Source: Pseudomonas sp. (lineage in GTDB: Bacteria > Pseudomonadota > Gammaproteobacteria > Pseudomonadales > Pseudomonadaceae). From it: a stretch of DNA of 64,000 bases. A program made the translations under genes and the position numbers. Shown piece by piece: positions 29,114 to 37,690 of the stretch (the stretch's first letter is position 1; every line of letters starts with the position of its first letter). The DNA is taken from assembly GCA_007713455.1 (NCBI GenBank), contig VMRT01000001.1, forward strand, positions 372,001-436,000. The letters are read 5' to 3'. The notes beneath the pieces were generated by a model. The model saw nothing but the letters and a program-made list of their open reading frames with translations, was not told where the DNA came from and ran no database searches.

Positions 29114-29129
29114 TGGTACGCGCCTTGCT
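29114..29129 (+). promoter_or_regulatory. Sigma-54 promoter of amt
   Basis: TGGTACG-CGCC-TTGCT fits the -24/-12 consensus TGGCACG-N4-TTGCW with one mismatch. The invariant GG (29115-29116) and GC (29127-29128) are correctly spaced. Transcription would begin near 29140, leaving a leader of about 220 bases. NtrC-type half-sites TGCACCA (29091-29097) and TGGTGCA (29136-29142) flank it. Confidence 0.8.
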
Positions 29130-29225
29130 TTTGCTTGGTGCAGCAGTCGTCGTGCGAGCCCCGCAATGGCGCATGACGGATTTCCGGTAGTTTCCTTAAC
29201 CTGTTGATATCAAAGGTTTCATGGC

Positions 29226-29247
29226 GCTTCAGCGTTTCGCTGCAAGC
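29226..29247 (+). other. Hairpin in the amt leader
   Basis: GCTT-CAGCG (29226-29234) pairs with CGCTG-C-AAGC (29238-29247) over a TTT loop with one bulge, within the long 5' leader of amt. Function unknown. Confidence 0.4.
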
Positions 29248-29362
29248 AAGCTCCGGCTGCGGGTGACGGTGGCCCGACATGGCGCGGTGATGCATCTCGG
29301 TGCATGCGTCTGGCGGAGGTAACCGTTTTGGTGCGATTTATCCGCTGAGGCTGTAGTAACCC

Positions 29363-30571
29363 ATGGAAAACCTCAACAGCGCCGTGGAAACCCTGGTCCA
29401 CGGTTCGAATACCCTGTTCATCCTGATGGGCGCGGTGATGGTGCTGGCCATGCACGCCGGCTTCGCCTTTCTCGAAGTCGGTACGGTACGTCTGAAGAAT
29501 CAGGTCAACGCGTTATCGAAGATCATCACCGACTTCGCAGTGTCGACCCTGGCGTATTTCTTCATCGGCTACTGGGTCGCCTATGGCGTGACCTTCATGC
29601 AGCCGGCCGATCAGCTGGTGGTGGACCACGGCTACGCGCTGGTGAAGTTCTTCTTCCTGCTGACCTTCGCCGCGGCCATTCCGGCGATCATCTCCGGCGG
29701 TATCGCCGAGCGCGCGCGGTTTGGCCCGCAGCTGTGCGCCACGCTGCTGATCGTCGCGTTCGTCTATCCGTTCTTCGAGGGCCTTATCTGGAACGGCAAT
29801 TTCGGCTTCCAGGGCTGGCTCGAGCACCAGTTCGGTGCGTCCTTCCATGATTTCGCCGGCTCCGTGGTGGTGCACGCCATGGGCGGCTGGCTGGCGTTCG
29901 GCGCGGTAGTGCTGCTGGGGCGGCGCAACGGTCGCTACCGGGATGGCAGGCTGGTGGCCTTCGCGCCGTCGAACATTCCGTTCCTGGCGCTGGGCTCGTG
30001 GATTCTCATCGTCGGCTGGTTCGGCTTCAACGTCATGAGCGCGCAGACCATCGAGGGTATCAGCGGGCTGGTTGCGGTGAATTCGTTGATGGCGATGGTT
30101 GGGGGCACTGCAGCGGCATGGCTCGCCGGGCGCAACGACCCGGGCTTCCTGCACAACGGCCCGCTGGCTGGCCTGGTGGCGGTCTGTGCCGGCTCCGACC
30201 TGATGCATCCGGTCGGCGCACTGGCTACTGGGGCGATCGCCGGAGCATTGTTCGTCTGGACGTTCACTGCTACGCAGAATCGCTGGAAGATCGATGATGT
30301 GCTGGGTGTCTGGCCACTGCACGGCCTGTGCGGTATCTGGGGCGGGGTGGCCTGCGGCATCTTCGGCCAGTCCGCGCTGGGTGGTCTGGGCGGCGTGAGC
30401 CTGATCAGTCAGGTGATCGGCAGCGGCATGGGCATGCTGGTGGCGCTACTCGGCGGCTTCGGCGTCTACGGCCTGCTCAAGCTGACTACAGGTATTCGCC
30501 TGAGCCAGGAGGAAGAGTTCAACGGCGCGGATCTTTCCATCCACCGGATCGGCGCGCTCAGCCAGGATTGA
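29363..30571 (+). CDS. Ammonium transporter (Amt family)
   Basis: 402 residues, 11 membrane segments. Amt signatures are visible: GAVMVLAMHAGFAFLEVGTVRLKN at the N-terminus, FEGLIWN (about residue 139), the first pore histidine in VVHAMGGWLAFG (about 172) and the second in WPLHGLCGIWGG (about 314). It conducts ammonium across the inner membrane under nitrogen limitation, in line with the sigma-54 promoter upstream. No glnK gene accompanies it, so this is probably a second Amt next to a glnK-amtB pair elsewhere. Confidence 0.95.
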   Translation: MENLNSAVETLVHGSNTLFILMGAVMVLAMHAGFAFLEVGTVRLKNQVNALSKIITDFAVSTLAYFFIGYWVAYGVTFMQPADQLVVDHGYALVKFFFLLTFAAAIPAIISGGIAERARFGPQLCATLLIVAFVYPFFEGLIWNGNFGFQGWLEHQFGASFHDFAGSVVVHAMGGWLAFGAVVLLGRRNGRYRDGRLVAFAPSNIPFLALGSWILIVGWFGFNVMSAQTIEGISGLVAVNSLMAMVGGTAAAWLAGRNDPGFLHNGPLAGLVAVCAGSDLMHPVGALATGAIAGALFVWTFTATQNRWKIDDVLGVWPLHGLCGIWGGVACGIFGQSALGGLGGVSLISQVIGSGMGMLVALLGGFGVYGLLKLTTGIRLSQEEEFNGADLSIHRIGALSQD

Positions 30572-30605
30572 GCCGCTTGCTTATGCCGGGTTGTCGCAGT
30601 CGCGC

Positions 30606-31538
30606 TCAGTAGCCGCGGCTGCGCTCCACCAGATCATGCAGCGGCTCGCCGTCACGCAGCGCTTGCAGGTTAACGGCGACGATCCCGGCCGCGCTGCGCA
30701 TGTCCGTTGCGGCTGCGATGTGGGGCAGCACGGTCACCTGTGGATGCTTCCAGAACGGATGCTCTGCCGGCAGCGGCTCGCTGCGAAACACGTCGAGCAC
30801 CGCATGGCCGACCTGGCCACATTCGAGCGCCTGCAGCAGATCAGCCTCGACCAGGTGCCCGCCCCGTGCGAGGTTGACCAGCCCGGCGCCGGGGCGCAGA
30901 GCTTCGAAGAAACGCTGGTCCAGCAGATCGCCAGTCTGTGGCGTCAGTGGCAGCAGGTTGATGACGATGTCGCTGCATGCCAGCAGCGGCCAGAGGGCGT
31001 CCATGCCGTGCTCCAGCGCGACGCCTGCTGCAGCGCCGCTGCGAAGCTTCCAGCCGGTCACGCGGTAGCCCTGGGTGACCAAGCGCTGGGCACATGTCCG
31101 GCCCATCTGGCCCATGCCCAGCAGCGTCACCTGGATTTCGTCAGCCCGCCGCTGCGGCAGTTGCCGCCAATCGCAGGCGTGCTGCTGCCGGGCGTAATCG
31201 TAGAAACCCCGATGCAGCGAGAGAGTCGCCCACAACGCGGTTTCGGCCATGGCCGCGCTCATGGCCGGGTCGACCATGCGTGCCACCGGCACGTCCGGCA
31301 GGCTCGGGTCGCTGAGCAGGCGGTCCACGCCGGCCCAGAGCGACTGGATAAGCCGCAGGTTGGGCAAGCCCTGCAGCAATCCCGCGGGTGGGTTCGCGAC
31401 CACCGCCGTGGTGATCAGCCCGGCGTTCTCCGCCGTCGCGGACAGGTGCCAGCGGGCTTGCGGCAAGGCGCGCTGCAGCTCTGCGAGCCAGGCGTCGCGC
31501 TCGTTATCGTCGAAGCTGCCGCAGAGCAGGATGTCCAT
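30606..31538 (-). CDS. D-isomer-specific 2-hydroxyacid dehydrogenase (GhrA-like)
   Basis: 310 residues from the ATG at 31538 (MDILLCGSFDDNERDAWLAE) with GAGGAA 7 bases upstream. Rossmann motif GMGQMG at about residue 140, catalytic Arg in NLARGGHLVE, Glu in DVFRSEPLP, and His in LPHIAAATD. The pattern is that of glyoxylate/hydroxypyruvate reductase A, which reduces glyoxylate or hydroxypyruvate with NADPH. Convergent with amt. Confidence 0.9.
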   Translation of the reverse strand: MDILLCGSFDDNERDAWLAELQRALPQARWHLSATAENAGLITTAVVANPPAGLLQGLPNLRLIQSLWAGVDRLLSDPSLPDVPVARMVDPAMSAAMAETALWATLSLHRGFYDYARQQHACDWRQLPQRRADEIQVTLLGMGQMGRTCAQRLVTQGYRVTGWKLRSGAAAGVALEHGMDALWPLLACSDIVINLLPLTPQTGDLLDQRFFEALRPGAGLVNLARGGHLVEADLLQALECGQVGHAVLDVFRSEPLPAEHPFWKHPQVTVLPHIAAATDMRSAAGIVAVNLQALRDGEPLHDLVERSRGY

Positions 31539-31655
31539 GCAGTCGTTCCTCATCGGTCCAGGCGGAACTGTAGTCAGCCGCAGAGTCTCTGAATAGGCAA
31601 GTAGCGGAACGCGCGACGCGCCTTTCAGCCTGTTGACGAGCCTAAGGAGAACATC

Positions 31656-31892
31656 ATGGAACTACCCAACAAAGACCTCGGTACCCTGTTCGAGCAGCTG
31701 GGTCTGGCGTCAGACCCGGCGAGTATCGATGCATTCATCGGCAAGCATGGGCACCTGCCGGAAGACGTTCGGCTGGCCGATGCGCCGGTCTGGAACGAGT
31801 CGCAGCGCGCTCTGCTGCGCGATGAGTGGGTCGAGGATGCGGAGTGGGCGCCGATTGTCGACGAGCTGAATGTGCGCATGCACGAGCATTGA
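31656..31892 (+). CDS. DUF2789 domain protein
   Basis: 78-residue acidic protein (MELPNKDLGTLFEQLGLASD, ending IVDELNVRMHEH), a complete DUF2789 domain with the LFEQLGL and LRDEWVEDAEWAPIVDELN features. An AAGGAG site lies 9 bases upstream. Function of the family unknown. Convergent with a DUF3597 gene. Confidence 0.88.
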   Translation: MELPNKDLGTLFEQLGLASDPASIDAFIGKHGHLPEDVRLADAPVWNESQRALLRDEWVEDAEWAPIVDELNVRMHEH

Positions 31893-31896
31893 TCAC

Positions 31897-31930
31897 CAGG
31901 CGAGCTGCCGCAATCGCTGCAGCTCGCCTG
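31897..31930. terminator. Hairpin between convergent DUF2789 and DUF3597 genes
   Basis: CAGGCGAGCTG (31897-31907) and CAGCTCGCCTG (31920-31930) form a perfect 11-bp stem with a 12-base loop. Symmetric position suggests a shared terminator, though no T-run is present. Confidence 0.6.
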
Positions 31931-31946
31931 TCGCCCTCGAGGCAGA

Positions 31947-32342
31947 TCAGTCCAGCAGATCGGCTGGTACGTTGCCGCCATTCTCGGCCAGTTTGTTCAG
32001 CACCGCCTTGTGCAACCACATGTTCATCTGCGCCGAATCCCCCATCTTGTCAGCCGGGCAACCCAGCTCGGTAGCCAGTTCCTTGCGCGCGGTGAGGCTG
32101 CTGTCCAGACCGAGCAACTTCAGCAGGTCGACGATGGACGTGCGCCAGTTGAGTTTCTCCGGGTGATTCTGCGCCATGCCGTCGAGCTTGGCCGCGACGT
32201 CCACTTGGTCCACTGCAGGGCCCGTGGGTGCGCCGGCACCGCCTGTGGAGGCCTCAGGTGGTGTGGAGGGCGCTGTGCTGTCGGGTGCGGCATGTGCCTG
32301 GCCGAGGCCGATCTTTTCCAGTATCGAGTTAAACAAGCCCAT
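31947..32342 (-). CDS. DUF3597 domain protein (copy 1)
   Basis: 131 residues from the ATG at 32342 with AGGAGA upstream. An N-terminal amphipathic segment (MGLFNSILEKIGLG) is followed by an Ala/Pro/Thr-rich linker, then the DUF3597 domain (about residues 48-131) with LNWRTSIVDLLKLLGLDSSL and DSAQMNMWLHKAV. The domain resembles parts of larger LysM or hydrolase proteins, but its function is unknown. A paralogue with nearly the same core lies at 34773-35234. Confidence 0.88.
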   Translation of the reverse strand: MGLFNSILEKIGLGQAHAAPDSTAPSTPPEASTGGAGAPTGPAVDQVDVAAKLDGMAQNHPEKLNWRTSIVDLLKLLGLDSSLTARKELATELGCPADKMGDSAQMNMWLHKAVLNKLAENGGNVPADLLD

Positions 32343-32740
32343 GGGAATCTCCTGTCTGCGTGAATGATGAGCCGTGGCTCGCAGGTTAGGACCGCTCGTG
32401 TATCGATTCGTCGCATCCGTATTGAACGGGGTGTTCCGGCGAGTGGCGTGGGGAAATTGGGCTTTGGGGCGCCCTGGGTGGACCGAAGTCATTCATCGTC
32501 TTGCCCAGTCGATTCCCTGCATCGCTCGTGCTGTAACAGGCGCATGTCGAGTGGCCTGTTTGGCAGGTTCAGTTGGTCAATTTCAGCGCCCATAGCCCCG
32601 ATACCGCGTTGCTGCTCCTTGCCATAGCCCCGCTATGACTCGTCGCAGCGCCTTGTCTCGGAGCCCTGATCATCAGAACTTGCCTCAACCAACTCACCAA
32701 ACAGTCCACTAGAATGCCGCTTTTGTTTCAGGAACCGATC
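32343..32740. other. 398-base divergent intergenic region
   Basis: Between the DUF3597 start (minus) and the inositol monophosphatase start (plus). It contains a 10-bp direct repeat, CATAGCCCCG, at 32591-32600 and 32623-32632. The second copy is part of a hairpin, CATAGC-CCC-GCTATG (32623-32637). No protein-coding frame or known RNA recognised; promoters of both genes must be here. Confidence 0.5.
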
Positions 32741-33559
32741 ATGAGCGAGTCGACCCAGCAAGACCTCGATATCGATGCCCGCTACGCCTGCGCCAGGAGT
32801 CTCGCACTGGAAGCCGCGCAGCTGGGCATGGATTTCTATCGGCAACGCGAGACGCTGGATGTCGAGCACAAGGGCAACGACCGGCAGGATGTGGTCAGCA
32901 TTGCCGACAAAAGCATCGAAGACTTCATTCGCGCACGCCTGGCCGAGCGCTTCCCGCAGGACGGCTTTCTCGGCGAGGAAAGCGGCTCGGCCGACCTCAA
33001 GGCCCGCTGCGTGTGGGTGATCGATCCCATCGACGGCACCGCCTGTTTCGTCAACGGTCTGCACAACTGGTGCGTTTCCATCGGGCTGCTGATCGACGGG
33101 GAACCCCACATCGGCGCGATCGCCGACCCCAACCATGACGAACTCTTCCATGGCTGTCTCGGCCGCGGTGCCTATGTCAACGAGACACCCATCACGGTCA
33201 GCGCCGCCAGCCATGTGCGTGATGGCCTGACCGGCGCGGGCACCTTCCATCCGCGCGGCAAGGAGCATTTCATTCCGTTTCTGGAAAAGCTGCTGGCCGA
33301 AGGCGGCATGTTCATCCGCAATGGCTCCGGCGCGCTGATGACGGCTTACGTCGCCGCAGGGCGACTGATCGGTTACTACGAGACCGAACTCAAGAGCTGG
33401 GATTGCCTGGCCGGGCTGGTGCTGGTGGCCGAGGCGGGCGGGCTGCGGAACGATTTCTTCCGCAACGATGGGCTGCTCAGGGGTAACCCCTATCTGGTGG
33501 CGGCGCCCGGCGTGTATCGACAGCTGGCCGAGCTGATCGGCCCTTCGCTGGATGGCTGA
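32741..33559 (+). CDS. Inositol monophosphatase family protein
   Basis: 272 residues from the ATG at 32741 (MSESTQQDLDIDARYACARS) with AGGAA upstream; the in-frame ATG at 32714 lacks this. Metal-site motifs: GEESG (about residue 83), the signature WVIDPIDGTACFVNGL (about 93-108) and WDCLAGLVLVAEAGG near residue 220. It hydrolyses a sugar- or inositol-type phosphate monoester; relatives also act on histidinol phosphate or fructose 1,6-bisphosphate. Substrate not determined. Confidence 0.9.
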   Translation: MSESTQQDLDIDARYACARSLALEAAQLGMDFYRQRETLDVEHKGNDRQDVVSIADKSIEDFIRARLAERFPQDGFLGEESGSADLKARCVWVIDPIDGTACFVNGLHNWCVSIGLLIDGEPHIGAIADPNHDELFHGCLGRGAYVNETPITVSAASHVRDGLTGAGTFHPRGKEHFIPFLEKLLAEGGMFIRNGSGALMTAYVAAGRLIGYYETELKSWDCLAGLVLVAEAGGLRNDFFRNDGLLRGNPYLVAAPGVYRQLAELIGPSLDG

Positions 33560-33746
33560 GGCGTTGCGCGTTCGTCAGTCGAGCGTGCACTGCCAGGCCC
33601 GAGTCGGGCAGCCTGTGCTATACCGTTCTGACGCGCTGGGGCCGGCGAAACGGCCCTGTTCATCAGGGGGGGAACAATCGGCGGCCCATCAGCCTGAGCC
33701 AACCTGCGTGATCTGATGGCTGCCCGCACAAAGCGAGGTAACGATC

Positions 33747-34007
33747 ATGACCATGATGCAATGCACCCACCGCGACCATCTCATCACCGCCGAGGTGATG
33801 GAATATCCCGGCACCCCGACGCCTTGGGCTGGCGGTTGCCGGATCACCGATCCCGCCGGGCACATGACCCGCCGTATGCCGCTACCGCTCGAGCACGCGT
33901 TCATGGATGAGCTGGAAAAGGCCCAGCGACTGTCCATCGCCCATGGCAAGTGGCTGGTCGATCAGCATCTCGATCACGGCCGCGAGCTGTTCCAGAAGGC
34001 CGCCTAG
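33747..34007 (+). CDS. Small conserved-looking protein, unknown function
   Basis: 86 residues, starting MTMMQCTHRDHLITAEVMEY with GAGGTAA 6 bases upstream. No signal peptide or membrane segment. The C-terminal half (LEHAFMDELEKAQRLSIAHG) is likely helical. I do not recognise the family. Strong ribosome site and normal codon use support expression. Confidence 0.7.
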   Translation: MTMMQCTHRDHLITAEVMEYPGTPTPWAGGCRITDPAGHMTRRMPLPLEHAFMDELEKAQRLSIAHGKWLVDQHLDHGRELFQKAA

Positions 34008-34028
34008 CACTGCTCGAAGCGTCTTTTC

Positions 34029-34057
34029 ATGCGTCGGATGTCCATCGTCCGACGCAT
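34029..34057. terminator. Perfect 10-bp hairpin after the 86-residue gene
   Basis: ATGCGTCGGA (34029-34038) pairs with TCCGACGCAT (34048-34057) across a 9-base loop. It begins 21 bases after the stop. No T-run follows on the plus strand. Confidence 0.5.
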
Positions 34058-34252
34058 GCCTTGAGCGCGTCAGATGGGCGTGCAGCATGCGTCACCTGCA
34101 CACACAATTCTCTTCACAGTTGTCAGCGCACGAATCTGTACCGTTTGCGGCAGGAACGCCGGCGAACCGGCTAAGTTTCGGATAGCAAAGCGAAAAGTGC
34201 TGACGGGCAGGACAGCTTCGGCGGCATTTTGCCCGTTGCTTAATAAGTGAAA

Positions 34253-34290
34253 CGGTGGCATAGCTATCACCAAGCCACCGGAAACGGTGG
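34253..34290 (+). promoter_or_regulatory. Two mutually exclusive hairpins before the HPF-like gene
   Basis: CGGTGGC (34253-34259) can pair with GCCACCG (34274-34280). The same bases CCACCG (34275-34280) can pair instead with CGGTGG (34285-34290) over a GAAA tetraloop. The structures share an arm and so exclude each other. They end 28 bases before the start codon; the ribosome site itself is not in the stems. Confidence 0.5.
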
Positions 34291-34318
34291 TGCTCATAAG
34301 CGGAAGTAAGGACGACTT

Positions 34319-34732
34319 ATGCAAATCCAGGTTCACAGCGATAACCACATCGAAGGCAGTGCCCGTCTGGCTGATTGGGTCAGTGCCAGTGTCGCAAGCA
34401 GGCTGGACCGGTTCGACGACGAGCTGACGCGCATCGTCGTGCACCTCAACGACGAAAACGGTGACAAGGCCGGCGCCCATGACAAGCGCTGCCAGATCGA
34501 AGCGCGGCCGAAGGGGCTGCAGCCGATCTCCGTCACCCACAAGGCCGAGTCGCTGGAGTTGGCGATCGACGGCGCGGTGGACAAGCTGAACAATGCGCTC
34601 GCTCACCAGTTCGGCAAGTTGCGTAGCAAGCGCTCCGGAGCCCAGCCGCAGATGATCGATGGCGCGGTGGCCGAGCGTGACGCGCTCTTGGAGGAAGATT
34701 TCCTCGCGGACGAGCAGGTCCGCAATTCATAA
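34319..34732 (+). CDS. HPF/RaiA-family ribosome-associated protein (copy 2)
   Basis: 137 residues. The first about 105 align by eye along their whole length with the protein at 5613-5927: VVHLNDENGDKAGAHDKRCQ, EARPKG, ISVTHKAESLELAIDGAVDKL. About 30 extra C-terminal residues are acidic (ERDALLEEDFLADEQ). Expected to bind ribosomes under stress. The leader carries a switch-like hairpin pair, and AAGGA precedes the ATG by 7 bases. It is convergent with the second DUF3597 gene. Confidence 0.88.
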   Translation: MQIQVHSDNHIEGSARLADWVSASVASRLDRFDDELTRIVVHLNDENGDKAGAHDKRCQIEARPKGLQPISVTHKAESLELAIDGAVDKLNNALAHQFGKLRSKRSGAQPQMIDGAVAERDALLEEDFLADEQVRNS

Positions 34733-34741
34733 GCCGTAAGC

Positions 34742-34765
34742 AAGGGCCTTCCTCGGAAGGCCCTT
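34742..34765. terminator. Perfect 11-bp hairpin between HPF-like and DUF3597 genes
   Basis: AAGGGCCTTCC (34742-34752) pairs with GGAAGGCCCTT (34755-34765). The base of the loop must open, so the working stem is about 10 bp. It lies between two convergent stops (34732 and 34773). Confidence 0.7.
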
Positions 34766-34772
34766 CACACAT

Positions 34773-35234
34773 CTAGTGCAGCAATTCCGGCGGAATCCTG
34801 CCGCCATTTTCGGCAAGCTTCTTCATCACCGCCCGGTGCAGCCACATGTTCATCTGCGCCGAGTCCGCCATCTCTGCCGGCGGGCAGCCTAGTTCCGTAG
34901 CAAGCTCCCGGCGTGCTTCCAGGCTGCTGTCCAGCCCGAGCAACTTCAGCAGATCGACGATCGAGGTGCGCCAGTTCAGCGCTTCCGGGTGCGCCGCCGC
35001 CTTGGCTTCCAGTTGTGCCACCACATCCACGCCACTCGTCGTGGCTGATGACTGATTCAAGTCCTGGTGCGGCGCGATAGTCGCGTTGTCGGTGGCGGTG
35101 GGCCTTTCTCCCAGCGTGATGCCCTCGGCGCTCGAGCGGGTAGCGTCGGCTGGTGGTGCATCAGCCTTGTGTTGCGCCTCGTTGGAGGCATCACCCAGGC
35201 CGAGCTTGGCCTTGATCGTATCGAAAAGTCCCAT
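34773..35234 (-). CDS. DUF3597 domain protein (copy 2)
   Basis: 153 residues, starting MGLFDTIKAKLGLGDAS, with a longer linker (about residues 18-70) than the copy at 31947-32342. The C-terminal DUF3597 core is nearly the same: LNWRTSIVDLLKLLGLDSSL, ELATELGCP, DSAQMNMWLHRAV, LAENGG. The two genes are 2.4 kb apart on the same strand and probably arose by duplication. Function unknown. Confidence 0.88.
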   Translation of the reverse strand: MGLFDTIKAKLGLGDASNEAQHKADAPPADATRSSAEGITLGERPTATDNATIAPHQDLNQSSATTSGVDVVAQLEAKAAAHPEALNWRTSIVDLLKLLGLDSSLEARRELATELGCPPAEMADSAQMNMWLHRAVMKKLAENGGRIPPELLH

Positions 35235-35331
35235 GTCCGTTCTCCTGACTGTTGATGTCCATATTCGACAGCAACCCAGGACAGACCATTCGCTCCCGCA
35301 GGTCGGTTAATTGTCGGCCTGGCGTGGCCCC

Positions 35332-35700
35332 TCAGCCGTGCTCCAGCCATGCGCTGGCTTCGGCTTCCTGGTGCAGGTCGAAGGCCTTGATGGTCAGCCC
35401 GGGGATCAGCGCGCCTTCCACCTCGCTGGCCTTGCGCAGCCATTCCTTGCCGGCGACCACCGCGCAGCGGTCGGAACGGCGTATGAAACGGAACAGGTGC
35501 GGCAGCCGTGACAGCTCCACGCCGACAGCGCCGAGCGTAGGCAGGTCGAAGTCGCCGATGCGATAGAGCATGCGGCCATGGCTGATGCCTTCGGATTTGA
35601 ACAGCAGGTCATCCAGCGCAGCGCGCATGGCCCGACTGTCCAATTTGCCGGAGAAGTCGATATCGATGCGGTTTTCGCCTCGGCGCGATACGTGAAACAT
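35332..35700 (-). CDS. STAS/SpoIIAA-like protein
   Basis: 122 residues from the ATG at 35700 (MFHVSRRGENRIDIDFSGKL) with GAGGG 8 bases upstream. The pattern, including a LDDLLFKSEGISHGRMLYRI segment, is that of the SpoIIAA-like/SEC14-like STAS proteins (DUF3478). These are small cytoplasmic proteins of uncertain function. The in-frame extension to 35781 lacks similarity. Confidence 0.78.
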   Translation of the reverse strand: MFHVSRRGENRIDIDFSGKLDSRAMRAALDDLLFKSEGISHGRMLYRIGDFDLPTLGAVGVELSRLPHLFRFIRRSDRCAVVAGKEWLRKASEVEGALIPGLTIKAFDLHQEAEASAWLEHG

Positions 35701-35998
35701 GCGCAGACCCTCGATTGATCTGTGTTTTATGCGAGTTACCCCGCATACCTGACCATAGACGCTGCGTCGCGACCGGGCCAAAAATAACAGGTGCGCAAGT
35801 GCCGTTTTCGTTGATCTGCGTCAGTGCGTGGGGCTGCGTTGCGTGAGCGCCAAGAAAGGCGTGCGAAACGCCAGCAATGGCGCGGCTTCAGATAGTTGAT
35901 AAACGGTATCAAGTTGCCCCTGACGCCGCCGAGAACAGGGTTAGCTGCGACGCCATTCGACGCTGGCATCGCTTTCTCTCCCTGTAGTGGATACCCCT

Positions 35999-37594
35999 AT
36001 GACCAGCACCTTGGCGAACGTCATTCAGTCCCTTCTGCGCGGACTGGGTCTGCGGACAATCAACAACCAATTCTTCTTTTCCTACAGCCTGATTTTCCTG
36101 TGTGCGGCACTGACCGCCGCCGTGCTGTTCATGTCCGCCAAGGACGCCAGCCAGATCGACATGGCCGGTGCCCAGCGCATGCTCAGTCAGAAAATGATGA
36201 AGGAAGCGCTGCTGGCCGCTCAGGGCATCGGCGACAAGGCGGCTGTCGACAAGACCATCCAACGCTTCGAGCAGTCGCATCGGCTGCTGCTCAACGGCGA
36301 CCGCGCGCAGGGCATCGCACCGGTGGAGCTGACCAGTGCACAACCGCACCTGCAGCGCGTCGATCAGATCTGGCAGCGTTATCGGCCCGCCGTACAGGCA
36401 CTGGCCGCAGGTCAGAGCGCTGACGTGAACGCCATAGCCACCGACTCAAACGACATCCTTGCCGCTTCCAACGAAGTGGTGCAGCTGATTTCCGCTGAAG
36501 CCAACCGCAGCGCGTCGCAGCAGCTCTGGGTCGCCCTGGGTTCGACCCTGTGCATTCTGCTGCTCGTCGTGCTGGGTCGGATTGCTGGAATGAACTGGCT
36601 GATGCTGCAGATCGACGAGCTGCGGGGGCGTCTGGAGAAAGTCAGCCAGGGTGACTTTTCCGCGCCGTTGCAGGTGCGGCACGCCGATGACGAGATGGGC
36701 ATGATCACCCTGGCCTACAACCGCCTGCTGGGCCAGGTTGGCGAGATGATCCGCGGCGTGCGCCTGGCCGCTGACGAAGCCGATGGCCAATGCGTGCGCA
36801 TGGCGAATCTGGCCGGGGACAGCGCGCGCAACGTGGAGGGGCAGCAAGCCGAGATCGATCAGGTCGCCACCGCCATGAACGAAATGCTCGCCACCTCCCA
36901 GGAAGTCGCGCGCAGCACGGTCGAGGCCGCCAATGCCGCAGATGTCGCTGAGCAGGAGACCAACTCTGGCAGCGCGGTGATGAATGAGTCGGTTGGCGCC
37001 ATCCGCACCTTGAGCGGTCATGTCGACAGCCTGTCCGATGTGATGCAGCAGCTGGTGCAGGACAGTCACGAGATCGGCAAGGTGCTGAACGTGATCAGCG
37101 GGATCGCCGAGCAGACCAACCTGCTGGCGCTGAATGCGGCCATCGAGGCGGCGCGTGCTGGCGAGCAGGGCCGCGGTTTCGCGGTGGTTGCCGACGAAGT
37201 CCGCAGCCTGGCCAGCCGCACGCAGAGCTCGGCCAAGGAGGTCAGCGTGCTGGTCGAGCGCTTGCAGAGCCAGGCCACCCGCGCGGGTACGGCCATGGAT
37301 GCGTCGCGTCAGAGCAGCTCGGTGACGCTCACCCAGATCGAAGCGGCGCAGCATGCGCTGGGGCAGATCGTCGGCGCGGTGCAGACCATCCGCGGCATGA
37401 CCAATCAGATCGCCACGGCGGCCGAGGAGCAGTCGCAGGTGGCCGAGGACATGAACCAGTCGCTGACGCGCATCGCTCAGGTCGCCGATCAGGCTGCCGG
37501 GGTTACCCACGACACGGCTGCGTCGGGCAATACCATCATGCAGAGCATGAAAGGCCTAAAGGCACTGACCGGGCGTTTCCGTCTCGAGGCGTGA
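35999..37594 (+). CDS. Methyl-accepting chemotaxis protein with PilJ-type sensor
   Basis: 531 residues from the ATG at 35999 (a GTG at 35987 is possible). First membrane segment about residues 24-45, then a periplasmic PilJ-type four-helix sensor carrying [16 protein letters not shown] (about 57-72), second membrane segment about 175-197, HAMP to about 250, and the cytoplasmic signalling coil. The conserved hairpin tip [34 protein letters not shown] is at about 368-401. PilJ-type sensors bind nitrate in the Pseudomonas receptor McpN, so a nitrate ligand is plausible for a denitrifying Stutzerimonas; that is inference. No CheB/CheR-binding tail pentapeptide is seen. Confidence 0.92.
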   Translation: MTSTLANVIQSLLRGLGLRTINNQFFFSYSLIFLCAALTAAVLFMSAKDASQIDMAGAQRMLSQKMMKEALLAAQGIGDKAAVDKTIQRFEQSHRLLLNGDRAQGIAPVELTSAQPHLQRVDQIWQRYRPAVQALAAGQSADVNAIATDSNDILAASNEVVQLISAEANRSASQQLWVALGSTLCILLLVVLGRIAGMNWLMLQIDELRGRLEKVSQGDFSAPLQVRHADDEMGMITLAYNRLLGQVGEMIRGVRLAADEADGQCVRMANLAGDSARNVEGQQAEIDQVATAMNEMLATSQEVARSTVEAANAADVAEQETNSGSAVMNESVGAIRTLSGHVDSLSDVMQQLVQDSHEIGKVLNVISGIAEQTNLLALNAAIEAARAGEQGRGFAVVADEVRSLASRTQSSAKEVSVLVERLQSQATRAGTAMDASRQSSSVTLTQIEAAQHALGQIVGAVQTIRGMTNQIATAAEEQSQVAEDMNQSLTRIAQVADQAAGVTHDTAASGNTIMQSMKGLKALTGRFRLEA

Positions 37595-37657
37595 TCAGGT
37601 CGGCGTGAATCGGGGGAGGGGAATGCTGGCGGAGGGCGTCTGTCCGGCGCTAGGGCA

Positions 37658-37680
37658 TCCCCGCCCATGAGGGGCGGGGA
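37658..37680. terminator. GC-rich hairpin between chemoreceptor and parvulin genes
   Basis: TCCCCGCCC (37658-37666) and GGGCGGGGA (37672-37680) form a perfect 9-bp stem with a 5-base loop, between two convergent stops. Confidence 0.65.
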
Positions 37681-37690
37681 CTGGGGGTAA

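Larger units (their letters stand above)
34008..34318. other. 311-base intergenic region with two structured elements
   Basis: Holds the hairpin at 34029-34057 and the alternative hairpins at 34253-34290, listed separately. The rest shows no gene. Promoter of the second HPF-like gene is expected here. Confidence 0.5.
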
